In this document: positions 1 to 12,009 of the stretch, piece after piece
Layout: every line of letters starts with the position of its first letter
Position numbering within the stretch: position 1 is the stretch's first letter
NCBI GenBank assembly: GCA_021234155.1
Contig: JAJEKV010000002.1
Span: forward strand, 10,047,031 to 10,111,030
Reading direction: 5' to 3'
Source of the DNA: Isoetes taiwanensis
Taxonomy: Eukaryota > Streptophyta > Lycopodiopsida > Isoetales > Isoetaceae
Length of the DNA: 64,000 nt
Notes under the pieces: model-generated
The model's database searches: none
What the model was told of the DNA's origin: nothing
Seen by the model: only the letters and a program-made list of their open reading frames with translations
Program-made: the position numbers and the translations under genes

Positions 1-606
1 CGCCGCCTAGGCTGCCAACAAACATGCCACCTAGGGCTCCAACATGCCACATAGGCCAACATGCCAGGTGGCTCAAACATGCCACCTAGGTTCCAACATG
101 CCACATATAGGGCTCAAACATGCCAAGGTGGCTCAAACATGCCACCTAGGCTCCAACATGCCACCATGGGCTCAAAAGGTGGCATGCCAAGGTGGCCCAA
201 ACATGCCACCCCATGGGTGCCCAACATGCCACCTAGGCTCAAACATGCCAAGGTGGCTCAAACATGCCACATGGGCTCCAACATGCCAAGGTGGCTCAAA
301 CATGCATACCCTAGGCTCATACATGCCACCCCAGGCTCCAACATGACAAGGTGGCTCAAGCATGTCACCTAGGCTCCAACATTCTCAAACATGCCACCTA
401 GGCTTCAAGGTGGCTCAAACATGCCAAGGTGGCTCAAACATGCCACCCAGGGCTCCAACATGCCATAAACATGCCAAGGTGGCTTCAACATGCCAAGGTG
501 GCTCAAACATGCTATGTGGGCCCCAACATGCCACCCCTAGGCTCCAACATGCCAAGGTGGATCGTGCATACCACTTAGGCTCAACCATGCCACCTAGGCA
601 CTCCAA
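1..606. repeat. Minisatellite, ~18-20-bp alternating units
   Basis: About thirty degenerate units run from the window edge, alternating between forms like aacatgccacctaggctcc and aacatgccaaggtggctca. The words GGCATG/CATGCC and CCTAGG are self-complementary, so each strand can fold on itself. Open frames through this block are only readings of the repeat (rich in His, Met, Pro, Cys). The array probably continues beyond the left edge. Confidence 0.9.
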
Positions 607-1405
607 GTGGAATTTTTGGTAGAGGAGTTTGGCAAGGGATAGAATAGAGGGATCTTGAAGAACTTAAAGCGCTGACATCCTTCCCCAAGTCGAACCAGAC
701 CAGGACTTTGCGCAGCTTCCTCACCGGAGGGGAGAGGCCGGACCCCAAGAGACGGACCTTAGAAAGGCTCCCGATGCGCAGCCCGCCAAGCCTCCGTGAG
801 GGAAAAATGCTAATGCCCCCTCCCTGAGCTTGGGCCAAGCTTATCCAACCGCTGAATCGCCGTTCAAGTAACCTCGCTTCGGAGCAGGTTCAAAAAAATC
901 CAAGATCGGGTCCGGAGAACTTATCAAACCGCGAAGGCCATGCGTTGGACCGTAGAAACCCAAGTGTTTTGTCGTCGGCAAAGCACAAAGGCTCCGAATA
1001 GAGATTCGACTTCGCCATGTCGTCTGGAATGGCAAAATTACCCTAGGGACCAAGTTACATGGTCATTTTTGGCAACGAAAGAAACATGAACCCTCTACAT
1101 GGCAGTATTCCGCAGCCACCTCCTTGGCCAATTGACTACAAACGTGTTGGACATGAGCTACTTTGGTACTTTTGGAGAAGGGGTGGTCTTCTGCCCATGA
1201 AACTTGGTCCCCAGGGTAATGTCGACATTCTCGAGTCCATTGGCGAGCCGCCCACACTTTCTGAGGGGGACAATTACCCCGCCCCAGGCTGGCCTTCGAG
1301 AGGACTTTTAGGGCGAAGCTGCTTTCTAAGGTTTTAAGGGTCCGCCTTTCGGCATCAACACCCTCCCTCACGCTGATGACATTGTGCAAGATCCCGGTCG
1401 ACCGA

Positions 1406-1512
1406 CTAGATATGGCCTCAAACGTAAAACCCCGTGGTGATGCTAGGTTATTGAAGGGTTTTATGTTATGGAGGTCGAAGTTCGGTGGTTTGCACTTGGG
1501 ACATGGTCGAGA
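1406..1512 (+). repeat. Internal direct repeat, copy 1
   Basis: About 100 bp matching 1731-1835 with scattered substitutions. Shared words include tgctaggtt.ttgaagggttt, tggagatcgag/tggaggtcgaag and tttgcactt.ggac. The divergence points to an old duplication. Confidence 0.65.
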
Positions 1513-1730
1513 GGTTGCAGTTGAAGACGCTGAGCAATATGAACCCAAGAAATGGGGTTTGATCTATTCTTCCCCGGCTGTGGCAATTAGAAGTCAAGAG
1601 CCACTTTTGCAAGAGGGAAGACATTGTTTGAGATATTCGATGACCCGATAGATCCAACCCCATTTTTTTCAGTTGGCATGACTCTCGCATGCATGTTTAG
1701 AGATGGTGCACCGAAGTTATCCATGAAAAG

Positions 1731-1835
1731 GACCATGTTTTCGGCCCCAAATGTAAACCCTATAAGTTGCTAGGTTGTTGAAGGGTTTACATTTTGGAGA
1801 TCGAGTTTTGGTCTTTTGCACTTAGGACGCATGGT
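1731..1835 (+). repeat. Internal direct repeat, copy 2
   Basis: The partner of 1406-1512, offset by about 325 bp. No coding frame is kept between the two copies on the plus strand. Short minus-strand peptides are partly conserved, but each is interrupted by stops. Confidence 0.65.
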
Positions 1836-2164
1836 TTGATATGGATATGGTGTGTTAGAACCTCCAGGTTGCTTAAGGCAACCAATCTTTATGCAAAATT
1901 ATGCAAAAAGGCATCAACTACATTAGGATCCCTAAAGCAAAATGAGGTAGTTGCACTTTTATCCGAATATCTCGAAGTTGTGCTTATCTTTTTAAATGAT
2001 TTTTGAGGAACAACAAGAGAAAAGTTGTGGTGACATGTGGAAGAAAACTTGGCTCAATTTGATCCGATGTCCGAAAATAAATCGGGTTCAAAGTTGGAAG
2101 AAAATTTGGTCAGTGCACCTCCCTGAGACAAAACAAGATCTGCACAATGATGTTATCTCGAGTT

Positions 2165-2248
2165 TTTCAACATGCCAAGGTAGCTCAAACATGCCAAGGT
2201 GGTTCAAACATGCCATGCAGGCTCCAACATGCCACTTAGGCTCCCATG
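2165..2248. repeat. Second patch of the 1-606 minisatellite
   Basis: Four to five units of the same aacatgcc(aaggtgg/acttagg)ctc repeat appear after the 1.5-kb spacer. Confidence 0.85.
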
Positions 2249-2991
2249 AGAAATGCTATCAACCCATCCTTTGCCTTCCGTTCATTGTTAGAGTGGCAAA
2301 GTCAGCCAGCATAACGGCCTAATGGGGGATGCACCCTAAGACCTAAAGTTTAGGTATAAGTATATTCAAAACTCAAAGCATGTAGAATTGAAGTGCATTT
2401 AAAATTTTGACTAATGCCACTAACCATACATATCGTGAGTGACAAAGTTATAAATAACAAAATGAAATTTGAGAGGCACATTGAGGCTATGGTTCTAAAA
2501 TAGGGAGGTTTAGCCACCTAAAAATCAACCCATTTCTAGAGATTCTCGACAAGTCAAAAAATATTTCTAACAATTTTGCCAAAAATCTTTAAAAAGCAAA
2601 AAAATACGAAATAAACCATAAAAATGTCCCGTCAACAACGCTTTTTTGTCGCCTTAAATGCCGTGGCATTTTCTAGTTACTTCGATTGCTATTTTCAAAC
2701 CATGATAGATTCACATAATAAGCAATATAGGCCTCCAAGAACTTTAGTCCAAATTAAGTTTGCACAATTCGCTTCAGATTGAGGGAGGGAATTCTCGCAA
2801 TGGTTGGGACCATGATTCTTGTATGGTATTGTATTCAAAATCTTATATTTGAGGCGCTTTGAGCAGCTTTGTTTGTTTTAAAGTGTTTTGATGATTTTTA
2901 TTGTAATGGTGTTAAAAACAAAAAAAAAAATCCGCTAATTTAGAAACATTAGAAACCCGTAGACGATGGTGTTAGTCTGCTTATCCTCGCT
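2249..2991. other. AT-rich non-coding interval
   Basis: I see no gene or RNA here. It is AT-rich and contains an A9 run near 2920. Confidence 0.5.
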
Positions 2992-3618
2992 TTGGGTGAT
3001 TGTGCAGATTACCGTGCGCATAATTTATGGGTGTTTATGAGTTTCCAAAGGAGTTTCTCTTGTTTTAACAAAATCGATGATGGTGTTTTGGGGCTCGTGA
3101 GGCCGCTGTGGCTTGAGTTTCAATTTCTTCTGACATATTTTTTGAAGGCCCGCTATATTATCCAAGTCGCATGTAGGCCCCGCATCCGTAGGCCTATGTT
3201 TCATCTTCAAAGATCCAAGGCGATCGGCCGACCGCACCGCAGAAGAAGCTCTGATGCATTTTTAATTCCAAAACCACATATCTATTGGCATAGCCTACCA
3301 ACACAAAGTAATTATCTCGCTTGGGGATGGATATGCCGAATTTGCTTGCGAAGGGGCCAATTTGTTGCATGGGAGGACCGAAGTTCCAACGCCCAGGTGA
3401 TTTGTTGTGATCTTGCAAGGCAGGATACGAGGGCAGCTGCACAAGAGATGCTAGAAGTAGGCAAGAAGAGGAAGTGGAGCTTCCTGTGTTCCATCCTGTT
3501 TGCTTCCACTGGAGCTTCGTTCCTTCTTGATCCTGCAACAGATCCTTGTTGGTCGGTAGGGCTTCACACTCTGTTAAAGCATGAACAGGGCTCCCACCCT
3601 ATTTTGTGTTTGTGTTGA
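2992..3618 (+). other. Unrecognised 208-codon open frame
   Basis: A long plus-strand open frame starting at an ATG. I recognise no domain, signal peptide or repeat in the product, which is rich in Arg, Trp and Cys. An antisense frame of 114 codons overlaps it. It may be chance, or a remnant of a captured or transposon gene. Confidence 0.15.
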
Positions 3619-3696
3619 GGGTGCGCCGCAAATGCGCTTTCCGCTCGGTGTGGAGGTCCTGGTCATCGCCATCACATGCTTTTGTGATGTGTTTGA

Positions 3697-3741
3697 TTTC
3701 AATGGTGCAACACTGCAAATGGTTCATTTGCACCATTGAAA
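3697..3741. repeat. Perfect 14-bp inverted repeat
   Basis: TTTCAATGGTGCAA (3697-3710) is mirrored exactly by TTGCACCATTGAAA (3728-3741) across a 17-bp loop. Function unknown; it could be the end of a small foldback element. Confidence 0.7.
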
Positions 3742-3859
3742 CTTTCGTTGGGGTGAATTAAAAAAAAATCCGAGGCCCTTGATCTCGCATAATCTAAAGA
3801 ATATTCTGCCCATCAATGGCCCATAATGAGAGAAGAAAACATCCCATTAAGTGGAAAAC

Positions 3860-4291
3860 ATTATAAAACTTTAGTTTAAATTATCTCGCCATCCCACCCC
3901 ACCCAAGCGGATAAATTTGAAATGCATGTTTTATTTTCTTTTTCTTCATCTACCCTCAATCGAAACCCTATTCTTCCAACTCGCCCTGTAAGGGGCTCCA
4001 ACTCCCCACCCACCTGCCTTGCTCCAACTCCATCCCAATGGCGGATTCAACTCCAGCCCTCCCCTCGGCGGATCCAGCCCCGCCCTCTTCTCCCTCGGGT
4101 CCCTAGTTTACATCCGATTAGCAAGAATGCAAATAAGCTTTCTAAAGTTTGTGCCAAGATTCTATTTTGCTCTAGCATTCGAACAAAGCCAGATCCAAAC
4201 CACGTTAGGGCCTCCATGGCAACATCCCGCTTCCCTCCTTCTTTGGCTCCCCTTGGCGATGCTAATTGTGTTTTTGAAGAAAAATTTCTAG
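3860..4291 (+). other. Candidate promoter, 5' UTR and first coding exon
   Basis: A TATA-like ATTATAAAAC lies at 3860-3869. It is followed by C-rich leader sequence containing aaaccctatt, and an ATG at 4216 that opens MATSRFPPSLAPLGDANCVF. The frame runs to CTAG|GTATGT, a strong splice donor (GT at 4292-4293), so a 76-nt first coding exon (4216-4291) is plausible. I could not find exon 2. A longer frame from 3922 reads through the donor and may be fortuitous. This could be a gene start captured by a transposon. Confidence 0.3.
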
Positions 4292-5530
4292 GTATGTCTT
4301 TGCCTTTTTGTCCGCATCGAGAGTCCGCTGAGTTCTTCTTCATTCGATTCATCCGCTTTTTCTTGGTTGATCCGATCTTCTATCGCATGCTTCACGGATC
4401 ATTCGCCAACCAAATCTATGGCCGCCTCAAGCTTCTCCTATCTCTCGAACAGATTCTCAAGCAGCCCATCCGCCAGAAATGCGCCAGAACCTTTTTCATA
4501 ATTCAGAACCCATTTTCCAAAGACCTATTTTAGTTTAGCTTACTTGTGCATGCCGATTCGCCATAGCTTTAATTCCATCCACATTTCCGCTTCTCAAGGA
4601 CGTGACGCAATATTTCGTGATTCAATAGTATCAAATAGCTTTTGCTTCATGGCGGCTTGATCGGATTTGAAGGACCGGGAGGACTCAAAGCTAAGCATTT
4701 GTCGGTGATGGCCGGACCCCTTCATTCTCGTAGTTACTTCCTCGCCTCGCTTTCCTCCGCCGACGAGCCAGTTTAGGAAGGATTTGATCTAAGACTTGCT
4801 TCGGTATCATTTTATGCGGTATTATGCTTGATGCTTTCCTCGACATATTTGCATATTTCGCCGTATCCTTGATTGCCGGCCTATGTGGCATCCACTTGCC
4901 TTTTTCATGTTTTTTTTTCCCAACGATTTCATTTCACCGCTTTGGGCTTTTTCTTGTGCATAACACTCTCCTTGGGGGGAATCAGTCATCTTCGAGATAG
5001 ACTATCATGTTTGGCTCCTGCTAAGATCCTTACCGAGACGGTTGCAATTGCTTGGTTGAATTGAATCTTTCTAAAAATCTTCATCATGTTATAATCCACA
5101 TTCATTGTTGCTGAATCATTTGCTAGAGATTACAATCCCAAAGATATGTAAGTCACAATTACATTGATGTGATGTGAATGCTTTGACTTAGGCATTTTTC
5201 CCCGATTCGTTATTGTGCGCATTGATTTACCTTTGCTCATCATCCTAAGGAAAATGGCGCAGAATACATCCGAATTGTAAAGCTTGGAATTTTTATTTGA
5301 AATAAGATCATACTTCAGAAATGAACATGTGACTGTTTACTTCGAAATTCAAACTGGAAATGCATGCTCATGTATACTCATTTCATAAGAAAATGTAAAA
5401 TTCCTTTGTTTATTATTGCAATGTAATTTGAGCTATTCTTTGTTGTTTTCCTTTAATCCAACAAAGAGCCAAAGAAAATTACAATAGACAAAATAATATG
5501 TCGAGAAAAAAATTGTATGAAAACAATATC
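4292..5530. other. Non-coding interval after candidate exon
   Basis: Mixed-composition sequence, becoming AT-rich after 5100. No recognisable protein, RNA or transposon end was found. Confidence 0.4.
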
Positions 5531-5531
5531 A

Positions 5532-5735
5532 GAATTGCATTACAAAACAACAAAAATAACTTGTGGGCAACTAAACTAAAAACTATGCTAAAAATACATG
5601 TAAAGACCATACATTGGTTTTAGGAAAAACAATACGTGGTTGCATTACAAACAACAAAAATAATATGTGGACAATTAAAGAAAAACTATGCTAAAAAATC
5701 CTACATGTAAAGACTATACATTGGTTTTAGGTGAA
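5532..5735. repeat. Two-copy ~106-bp tandem repeat
   Basis: The block from gcattacaaaacaacaaaaat through catacattggttttagg occurs at about 5537 and again at about 5641, with small indels. Downstream (5736-5990) is a run of degenerate 'aaaactacg-ttgttttt' words that look like an older decayed tandem. Confidence 0.75.
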
Positions 5736-6019
5736 GACCACATTTAAAAACTATGTGATGTTTTTGTTTTTGAGTGAAAACTACACATAAAATTACGTTG
5801 TTTTTATCTAGAAACAACGGTGAAAATACACCTAAAAACTACGATTGTTTTCGCTTGAAAGCCACGATGAAAACTATGTTGTTTGTGTGTGAAAACCACA
5901 ATAAAAAACTATGCGTTGTTTCTAGCATTTTCGGAACAATACTATGGTAATTTTTATGTGTTGTTTTTTGCCAAAAAAGACACAAAAAAACTACACATTG
6001 AGAAGATTTTGGGGTTATA

Positions 6020-6912
6020 GTGACAGGATTCTTGCCTCTTCAGAGGGCAGCCCTTGATCGCCACATTGTCTATTTTCAGAAGGTGGTCAACATGGACGAT
6101 GCTCGTCTCCCCAAAACTAGCTTATATCATGGCAATGGGGCCACAACGCCTCAAGGCCCCGCCGGAGGGAAAAGAGAGCTCAATGGATGGCTAGATGGAA
6201 TGTGCAGAGCACAAAAGCATACATGTGCAAACAGAGGCGATCGCCATAGCTTGAGGCAATATCTTGACGCTTGCTTCATCAGAAGCTTTGGGATGCCAGC
6301 CCTTGAACAGGTCAAGACAAAGACACTACCGCCACATAAATCCCACATTGAACGGAGGCCCACAATGCTACCTCAAGCACCCACTTGCCCATGAAAAGAC
6401 GCAGACTCATTGCCCTCCATTCGCATTGTGGGCACATCATCTTCGAATTGAGACAGGCAGATGGATTGGTGAGCCACGCCAGATTGTGCTCAATGCCGCC
6501 AAATGGGAGTCATTGAGGATGAATCTCATACCCTTCAAAGTTGCCCAAAGATATGATCAAATCTGGACGCCGCTTATGCCGAGTTGGTCAGCCCGCCACC
6601 GCTACATGTGACATTGAGCACGGCATCCGTACGGATGCTAGGATCATACCTTCAGGAGGCCATGGACATGGAGATCAGCTATGTCCTCGGGCACGCACTT
6701 GACATGTACATACACATTTATTTCATGATGATGTATACTTGTACAGTTTGACAGCATTCTTATTACTGCCACGGTTTTTCCCTCGAAAACCCTTCGGGGC
6801 GGGGGTTTTTTAACCCGGACAGTAATAAGTTTGCTGCGCTCCTTCTGGGTCCCATAGGCCGATTGGTCTCAGTGGACGATAAAAAAACTATTCTATTCTA
6901 TTCTATTCTAAA
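6020..6912 (+). mobile_element. 5'-truncated LINE: ORF2 C-terminus, 3' UTR and (ATTCT)n tail
   Basis: The first ~120 codons resemble the region after the reverse transcriptase domain in LINE ORF2 (IVYFQKVVNMDDARLP). A zinc-knuckle segment follows near 6484-6530 (C-A-Q-C ... E-D-E-S-H-T-L-Q-S-C), the C..C...E-D-E-x-H...C pattern common at LINE ORF2 C-termini. Stops interrupt the frame. After it comes a 3' UTR with a conserved end, gtctcagtggacgataaaa, and a tail of ATTCT repeats (6893-6912). Four further copies of this 3' end lie in the window on the minus strand. 5' truncation with a short-repeat 3' tail is the usual product of target-primed reverse transcription. The element lies directly against a chromovirus pol remnant. 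Confidence 0.75.
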
Positions 6913-8326
6913 GAGGCCAGGTCAGATAAGGAGAGGGAAACATTCAAGCATTATAAGAACGACGTAATCTTTTATAGTACTGTGATAAGTTATGTGTACC
7001 CGACTCATCAGGAGTTAGGAGGCTCATTCTCCATGACACACACAACAGTCCTATTGTGGGTCACGCTGGATTTATGAAGACATATTTCAAGATAAGATCC
7101 AGTTATTTCTGGCCTGGTATGAAGAAGTAGATCGCCCGCTATATTAAACAGTGTCAACTTTGCCAGCAGACAAAAGCAGAGCAGTTAAGAATGCCAGGCA
7201 CCCTAGAACCTCTCGACGTCCCCAATGCAAAATGGGAAGTCATTACCATGGACTATTGTAGGTCTTCCATGAACACTTCGAGGATTTGATACCTTGATGG
7301 TCGTAGTTGACAAGCTTTCTAAGATGGTGCATTTTTTGCCATGCCGCACCACCGACACTGCCTTGGATACGACACTTTTATTCTCTAAGGAGATTTTTCG
7401 ACTCCATGGGATGCCACGCACCATTATTTCGGATCGTGATCCTAAATTTGTTAGTGCTTTCTGGAAGGACTTCTTCAGCACTATACAAACCAAGCTTGCT
7501 GTGAATACGACCTATCACCCTCAGACCGATGGACAGTCTGAACGTACCAATCAAATTATTGAGGATATGCTACGAAATAACATCTAGAGTAAGCAATCTT
7601 AATGGGCAGATTACATTCACTTGGTAGAATTTGCCTATAATAGTACTAAACAAGAGTCTTCAAGGATGTCTCCCTTTATGATCAACTATGGTTATCAATG
7701 TCTTACTCCAGATACGTGGCATAACCCGGTTTCCAAGGTGGCAGTTTCACAACAGGTGCTTACGGATATACAAGATTTGGTAGAATGTATCTATTGGCAG
7801 CACAAAGTCGTCAAAAGAGTTTAGCAGATAGATACCGTATGCCGCGTGAGTTCCAGGTTGGTGAATCCGTATGGTTGAAAATCAAGATTAAGCAGACGAA
7901 GCTCAAAATTAGAAATTGCAAGAAGCTGGCACCACGATGGGCCGGACCCTTTTAGATCATCGAAAGGTCCACAAATTTTTCCACGTGAGCCTTCTGAAGA
8001 AGCACACCCCGGATCCTCATGAGATTCTGGATACACCAACACTTCTGGAAATGACAAACGAGCAGTTGGAAATTGTTCCAGAAGCTCTTCTCGAAAGAGC
8101 ATATAAGCAAACAAGAAGAACCCAGATTTTGCAGTATTTGGTTAAATGGAAACACTTGCCTACTGAGGATGCCACTTGGGTATTTAAACAAGACCTTGAT
8201 AAGGCTTATCCCGACTATATGCGGCAATGCCAGGGTCGGACTATTCACGATGCTATCGATTCCGACTCTAATGGTATGTGGCTGTACAGTAGATCTGTCA
8301 GGGATTATGTGGGGGGGTTGGGGTAG
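6913..8326 (+). pseudogene. Ty3/gypsy chromovirus pol remnant (integrase plus chromodomain)
   Basis: A plus-strand degenerate pol 3' half. Near 7035-7165 is the HHCC zinc-binding region of integrase (ILHDTHNSPIVGHAG ... CQLCQQTK). The catalytic core follows: first Asp in VVVDKLSKMVHFLPC (about 7310), second in IISDRDPKFVSAFW (7420-7460), Glu in ERTNQIIEDML (about 7560). The C-terminal part ends in a chromodomain (LQYLVKWKHLPTEDATW, 8130-8180), which diagnoses a chromovirus; in this group the chromodomain is thought to guide integration. In-frame stops (for example after WPGMKK and after DMLRNNI) and at least two frameshifts make it non-functional. Protease, RT and RNase H are missing upstream, where the LINE lies. 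Confidence 0.9.
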
Positions 8327-8337
8327 ACGCATCCTAG

Positions 8338-8640
8338 GACGGGGGGAATTGCATCTAGGCATATTAGGATGCAACCGTCTATGGCTATAATAGGAACATC
8401 TTCTTTCTTATTTTTGGATAGTGTTGGTATGTGTGCCCGGGAACGCCGCATGTAACGCCGCATGCGGCGTTCCCTTTGCCCCTTGCGGGATGCCTGCGGT
8501 ATTCCCTGCAAATTTTGAATTTTATTCAAACCTTGCTTCCTGTCTCTCAAATACGGAGAGCACCTGGAGTGGTGTTTCCTGTCTCACGGTCGACAACCTG
8601 GAGTGGCGCTTGAGGCTTTCTCCTTATTAAGGTTATGGAT
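8338..8640 (+). mobile_element. Probable chromovirus polypurine tract and start of 3' LTR
   Basis: Just after the chromodomain frame stops is gacggggggaa (8338-8348), a polypurine tract. It is followed by TGCATC (8350), a plausible LTR start in TG. The LTR end is not determined; I found no matching CA end with flanking duplication. A strong hairpin lies at 8439-8474. Confidence 0.45.
8439..8474. repeat. GC-rich 14-bp perfect hairpin
   Basis: GGGAACGCCGCATG (8439-8452) pairs exactly with CATGCGGCGTTCCC (8461-8474) across an 8-bp loop (taacgccg). It sits about 90 bp inside the presumed LTR, where transcribed R-region RNA could fold. Confidence 0.8.
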
Positions 8641-11600
8641 GTTGCTGCAAGTTACAGTCTTTGAAAAATGTTTTTTGCTCTTTCTGATATGAAAACTGCA
8701 GGTTATTGCTTCATCAGGACTTCTTGAGCGATCCTTGAAGATAACGGATGGAAAATAATGGCACTGCAAGTTACATGTCCAGGGTTATTTGTTCTAAACG
8801 AATTTGTACCGAACCGAAGGTGACCCTTTTCTTCTCTAATTTTTTCTGTTTTCAAACTTGCACTTGCACTGCACGGCCCATTCATTAGCAGCTTGGGGTC
8901 GTTGGTCATCTCTGCAAACATGAGCAGCATGACAAGTTCATCCGTGCAACTCTGTATCATAGAAAAGAAGAGTTCACAAAGAAAAGGTAAACCATTTGGA
9001 ACAAAATCTGGCAAAGTTTTTGGTTCTGCATGCTTTTTTTTTGCATGCTTTTTTCCTCTCTTGCTATGGCGCAACTCTTCTTTGATGCACTCTTCCTGCA
9101 CATTTTTTACTCTTCTTCAATGCCCTCTTTCTACACAGCATCTCCCGGGTGAGCCCAGGGAAGTTCTGGGTGCTATTCGGCCTTGCTCCATTTTCATTGA
9201 AGGGATTTGGCACCGGAATGGAAGAGCTTGCTCTATACTCCAAAGCATCATGCCAGGTCGCTTCACCATTGTGCAGGAAAGTGAACCCATCTTCTAGCAT
9301 TTGCTCTTAGTCTTTGTTTGAACTGATGATGATTTGATTTGGAATGTCCCCAGCAAGTGGTTATTCTTCTCAAGGTTTGTGGGCTTCGTCTTCTTCTGTT
9401 GTTCATCTTATCATGTAAAGGCGAGAAACTACCTATCTGATATCGCTTCATTCTTTATTGTGATGGAAGGGTTTGAAGAATGGCATACCGACCATTTTGA
9501 AGATGGGTTTGCTGAGATGGGCTCAGGTAATCTCCCAACTCTGTTTGTTAAGGCTATTATGTGTTTTTTGCAGGATAATTTAGATGATTTAACATAATAA
9601 TATGAGCATATCCTGCATCCATACATGAATCTCTATGGTTGCAAATGTGCAATTTTGCTCTCTAATTCATGGAAATTTGGTCATAATATTTTCAAGCTTT
9701 CTCAGTAAACTGGAAAACACGGGCGAGGAGTTTCTTTTTACAGTTTTAATGGTTTTGAAATACAGCTTGATCTTCGATCAGCTTTGCTTCTGGGTGTATA
9801 TTGGTACTGTAATGCAATATCATTCAATTAGGTAGGCTCCAAAATCCTGGAGGATGATTAGACTTAGATTCTTACATTAATGTTTATGAATCAGAGACTT
9901 GACTATGCTTTAAGCCAAAAAAATGCTAGAGGATGACTAAAATTTGATTCTTACATTAATTTTTGTGAACCTGAGACTCGACTATGCTTTAATCGAGATC
10001 CACTTAATCCAGCATATTGCATTATATTTTAAATATTGTATTGTTTTGTACAATATTATGAGTTTAAACTATGCATCTGCAGGGATGAGGGCCAACTTGA
10101 TGTTTTGCAAATTTGGAGGTTGCTTTAGTTTTTTATAAAGGAAGATGTGCTCTCAAAGCTTAAAAGGTCAAAGGTCACTTGCTCTTCCATTTTGATCCTT
10201 CTATTTGTTCCCAGATCTGCATTGGCATAATTTTTTATATATTCTTTATCATTTATAGCTTTCTTCTTTGATGTGGAATCATCTTCTGATCTTCATTTGG
10301 ACAGAGGTAGAACCCCTTATGTGTACACGATATTCACTTGCATTTGAAACTGCCATCAAGCATGGTGTATCTTATAAACTTGTCTATATAGATAATAGCT
10401 TGAAACTTGGACAAGATCCTATGAGTTGCTATTGAATCTGGCAATTTAAATCTTCAATTCTTTGTTATATCTACAGTTGATGCAGATAATATTTTGCACA
10501 GGAAAAATGGGCTTATGCTAGATTTAGATTGAAGTTGGTATCATATAGGCATTTAATAACAGTTTTGAAGTTGGTAACATGTAGGCATTTAATAACAGCT
10601 TTGAAACTGGAATAGCGCTAGATGGCTTTGTTATTTTTTTTGTTACGTTGATTTAGTTATTCCTATTTGAATTGGTTTCATACTTCATAGTTCCCCATTT
10701 TGTATGCTTATATGAAAATTAGTTGCCTTCTTATGATTATCATTCTCATGCTTCTTTCTTTTGTAATAAACTTTCAAGATAATGAAGTTCTATACATTGT
10801 AGAATTTTAGGTTGCAAGATCGTTTACTATTATATAAACACAGGAGGCTCTTTTCAGGTTTTTGTTTTCTCTTGCTCTTTTTTGTATTCAGCTATTTGCT
10901 TTCTTTTTTACTTGCTGCACCTTCTACTTGAATTTATTTTGCACGTCCATATGAAGACATATGCGATTTACGTTTTTGATGCGAATATTTGTTTTGAAGT
11001 TTATGCTGAAGCATCCCGGTCCTCTAATAACTTGATGATATACTATGCTGAATAATAATGTGGTTCCGTATGCAATTATTTTATACTTGCTTTGTTTATA
11101 CTATGTGAAAAAAAAAGTTGTATGCGCGAAGCCCAAACATTTGATGAAGTTGTTTTACAAAGTGCTGTTCAATCTTGCAGTTGATTGCTTTTGGACATTA
11201 CAAAAGCTATCTATTTTTGTTTCAAACAATGTAGGACACATATTTTGGATAAAAAGAAGTGTTTTTGATGTGAGAGCTGCATTAATGGCATTTTGAATTT
11301 GTAGATTTAAAGTCATGCATCCCAAACCCGAAACTAAATCCTTAGTAGTTATATGAACATTCACGGTCAATATAAATAGATAGTCTATTATGTGGCCCAG
11401 CATAAGCAATTTTTAGATACCAATTTTGCATATAAATTTGTGCCTCCCCTCAAGTTTATACGCACCGCCTCTCAAGCTTATAGTGAATATGAAAGGAGGA
11501 TTGATTTGCAAGATATGCCCTGCAATTGGCATAAATGGCATGCTCCATTCAAAGTATGAGACCATGAGGTATTAAAATTGAAGTTTCAGTGCCAAGCAGT

Positions 11601-12009
11601 TTAGGTCTTTCATGTATATCTTTTATATATGTTAATCTTAAAAGGATCATTGCTTTTTTACTCTGATGTGAATAAAAGTGGCACATGGCCTACCTTCTTT
11701 GTTAAGTTCATGAAGCTACAAGTCAAGTTGAAACATAAGATATGAAGTCAATGACATCCTGAAAGACTTTAGAAAATGGTCTTGCCTTCAATAAAGATGA
11801 ACCAGAGGAGGACCAAATGCTATAATAAAAATACGTATCCCCTTCCAATAGCATATACATTCAATTGACTGTCCATTACGATGATGTTGCCCAACTCCAC
11901 ATGCCTTTTTGGGTTTTAGAGAATCATTCTAACATCTTCACCTTTTCTAAAACAAGACTTTTGATGTAATGATAGTGTTTGCCACCTTGATTCATCTCTA
12001 CGACAAGAT
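8641..12009. other. AT/T-rich non-coding stretch
   Basis: Several T-rich, intron-like kilobases with no recognisable protein domain. The open frames here (longest 134 codons at 8893-9297) lack any family resemblance. Some of it may be the interior of the Helitron whose 3' end is at 13600; I could not locate that element's 5' TC end. Confidence 0.4.

Larger units (their letters stand above)
607..2160. other. Anonymous spacer between two minisatellite patches
   Basis: About 1.5 kb of moderate-GC sequence with no protein family I recognise. Open frames on both strands are up to 161 codons but show no domain and overlap each other. The flanking minisatellite patches on both sides suggest the spacer belongs to the same repeat family, as a unit or an insertion in it. 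Confidence 0.4.

Noticed and set aside
44-622. His/Met/Pro/Cys-rich frames in the first 600 bases
   Set aside because: They read through the minisatellite in several frames at once; no sign of coding constraint.
1063-1548. 161-codon minus-strand frame
   Set aside because: No family resemblance and it overlaps a non-coding direct repeat; not supported as a gene.
9064-9300. Frames of 78-134 codons at 8.7-9.6 kb
   Set aside because: Both strands open over the same stretch with no recognisable motif.
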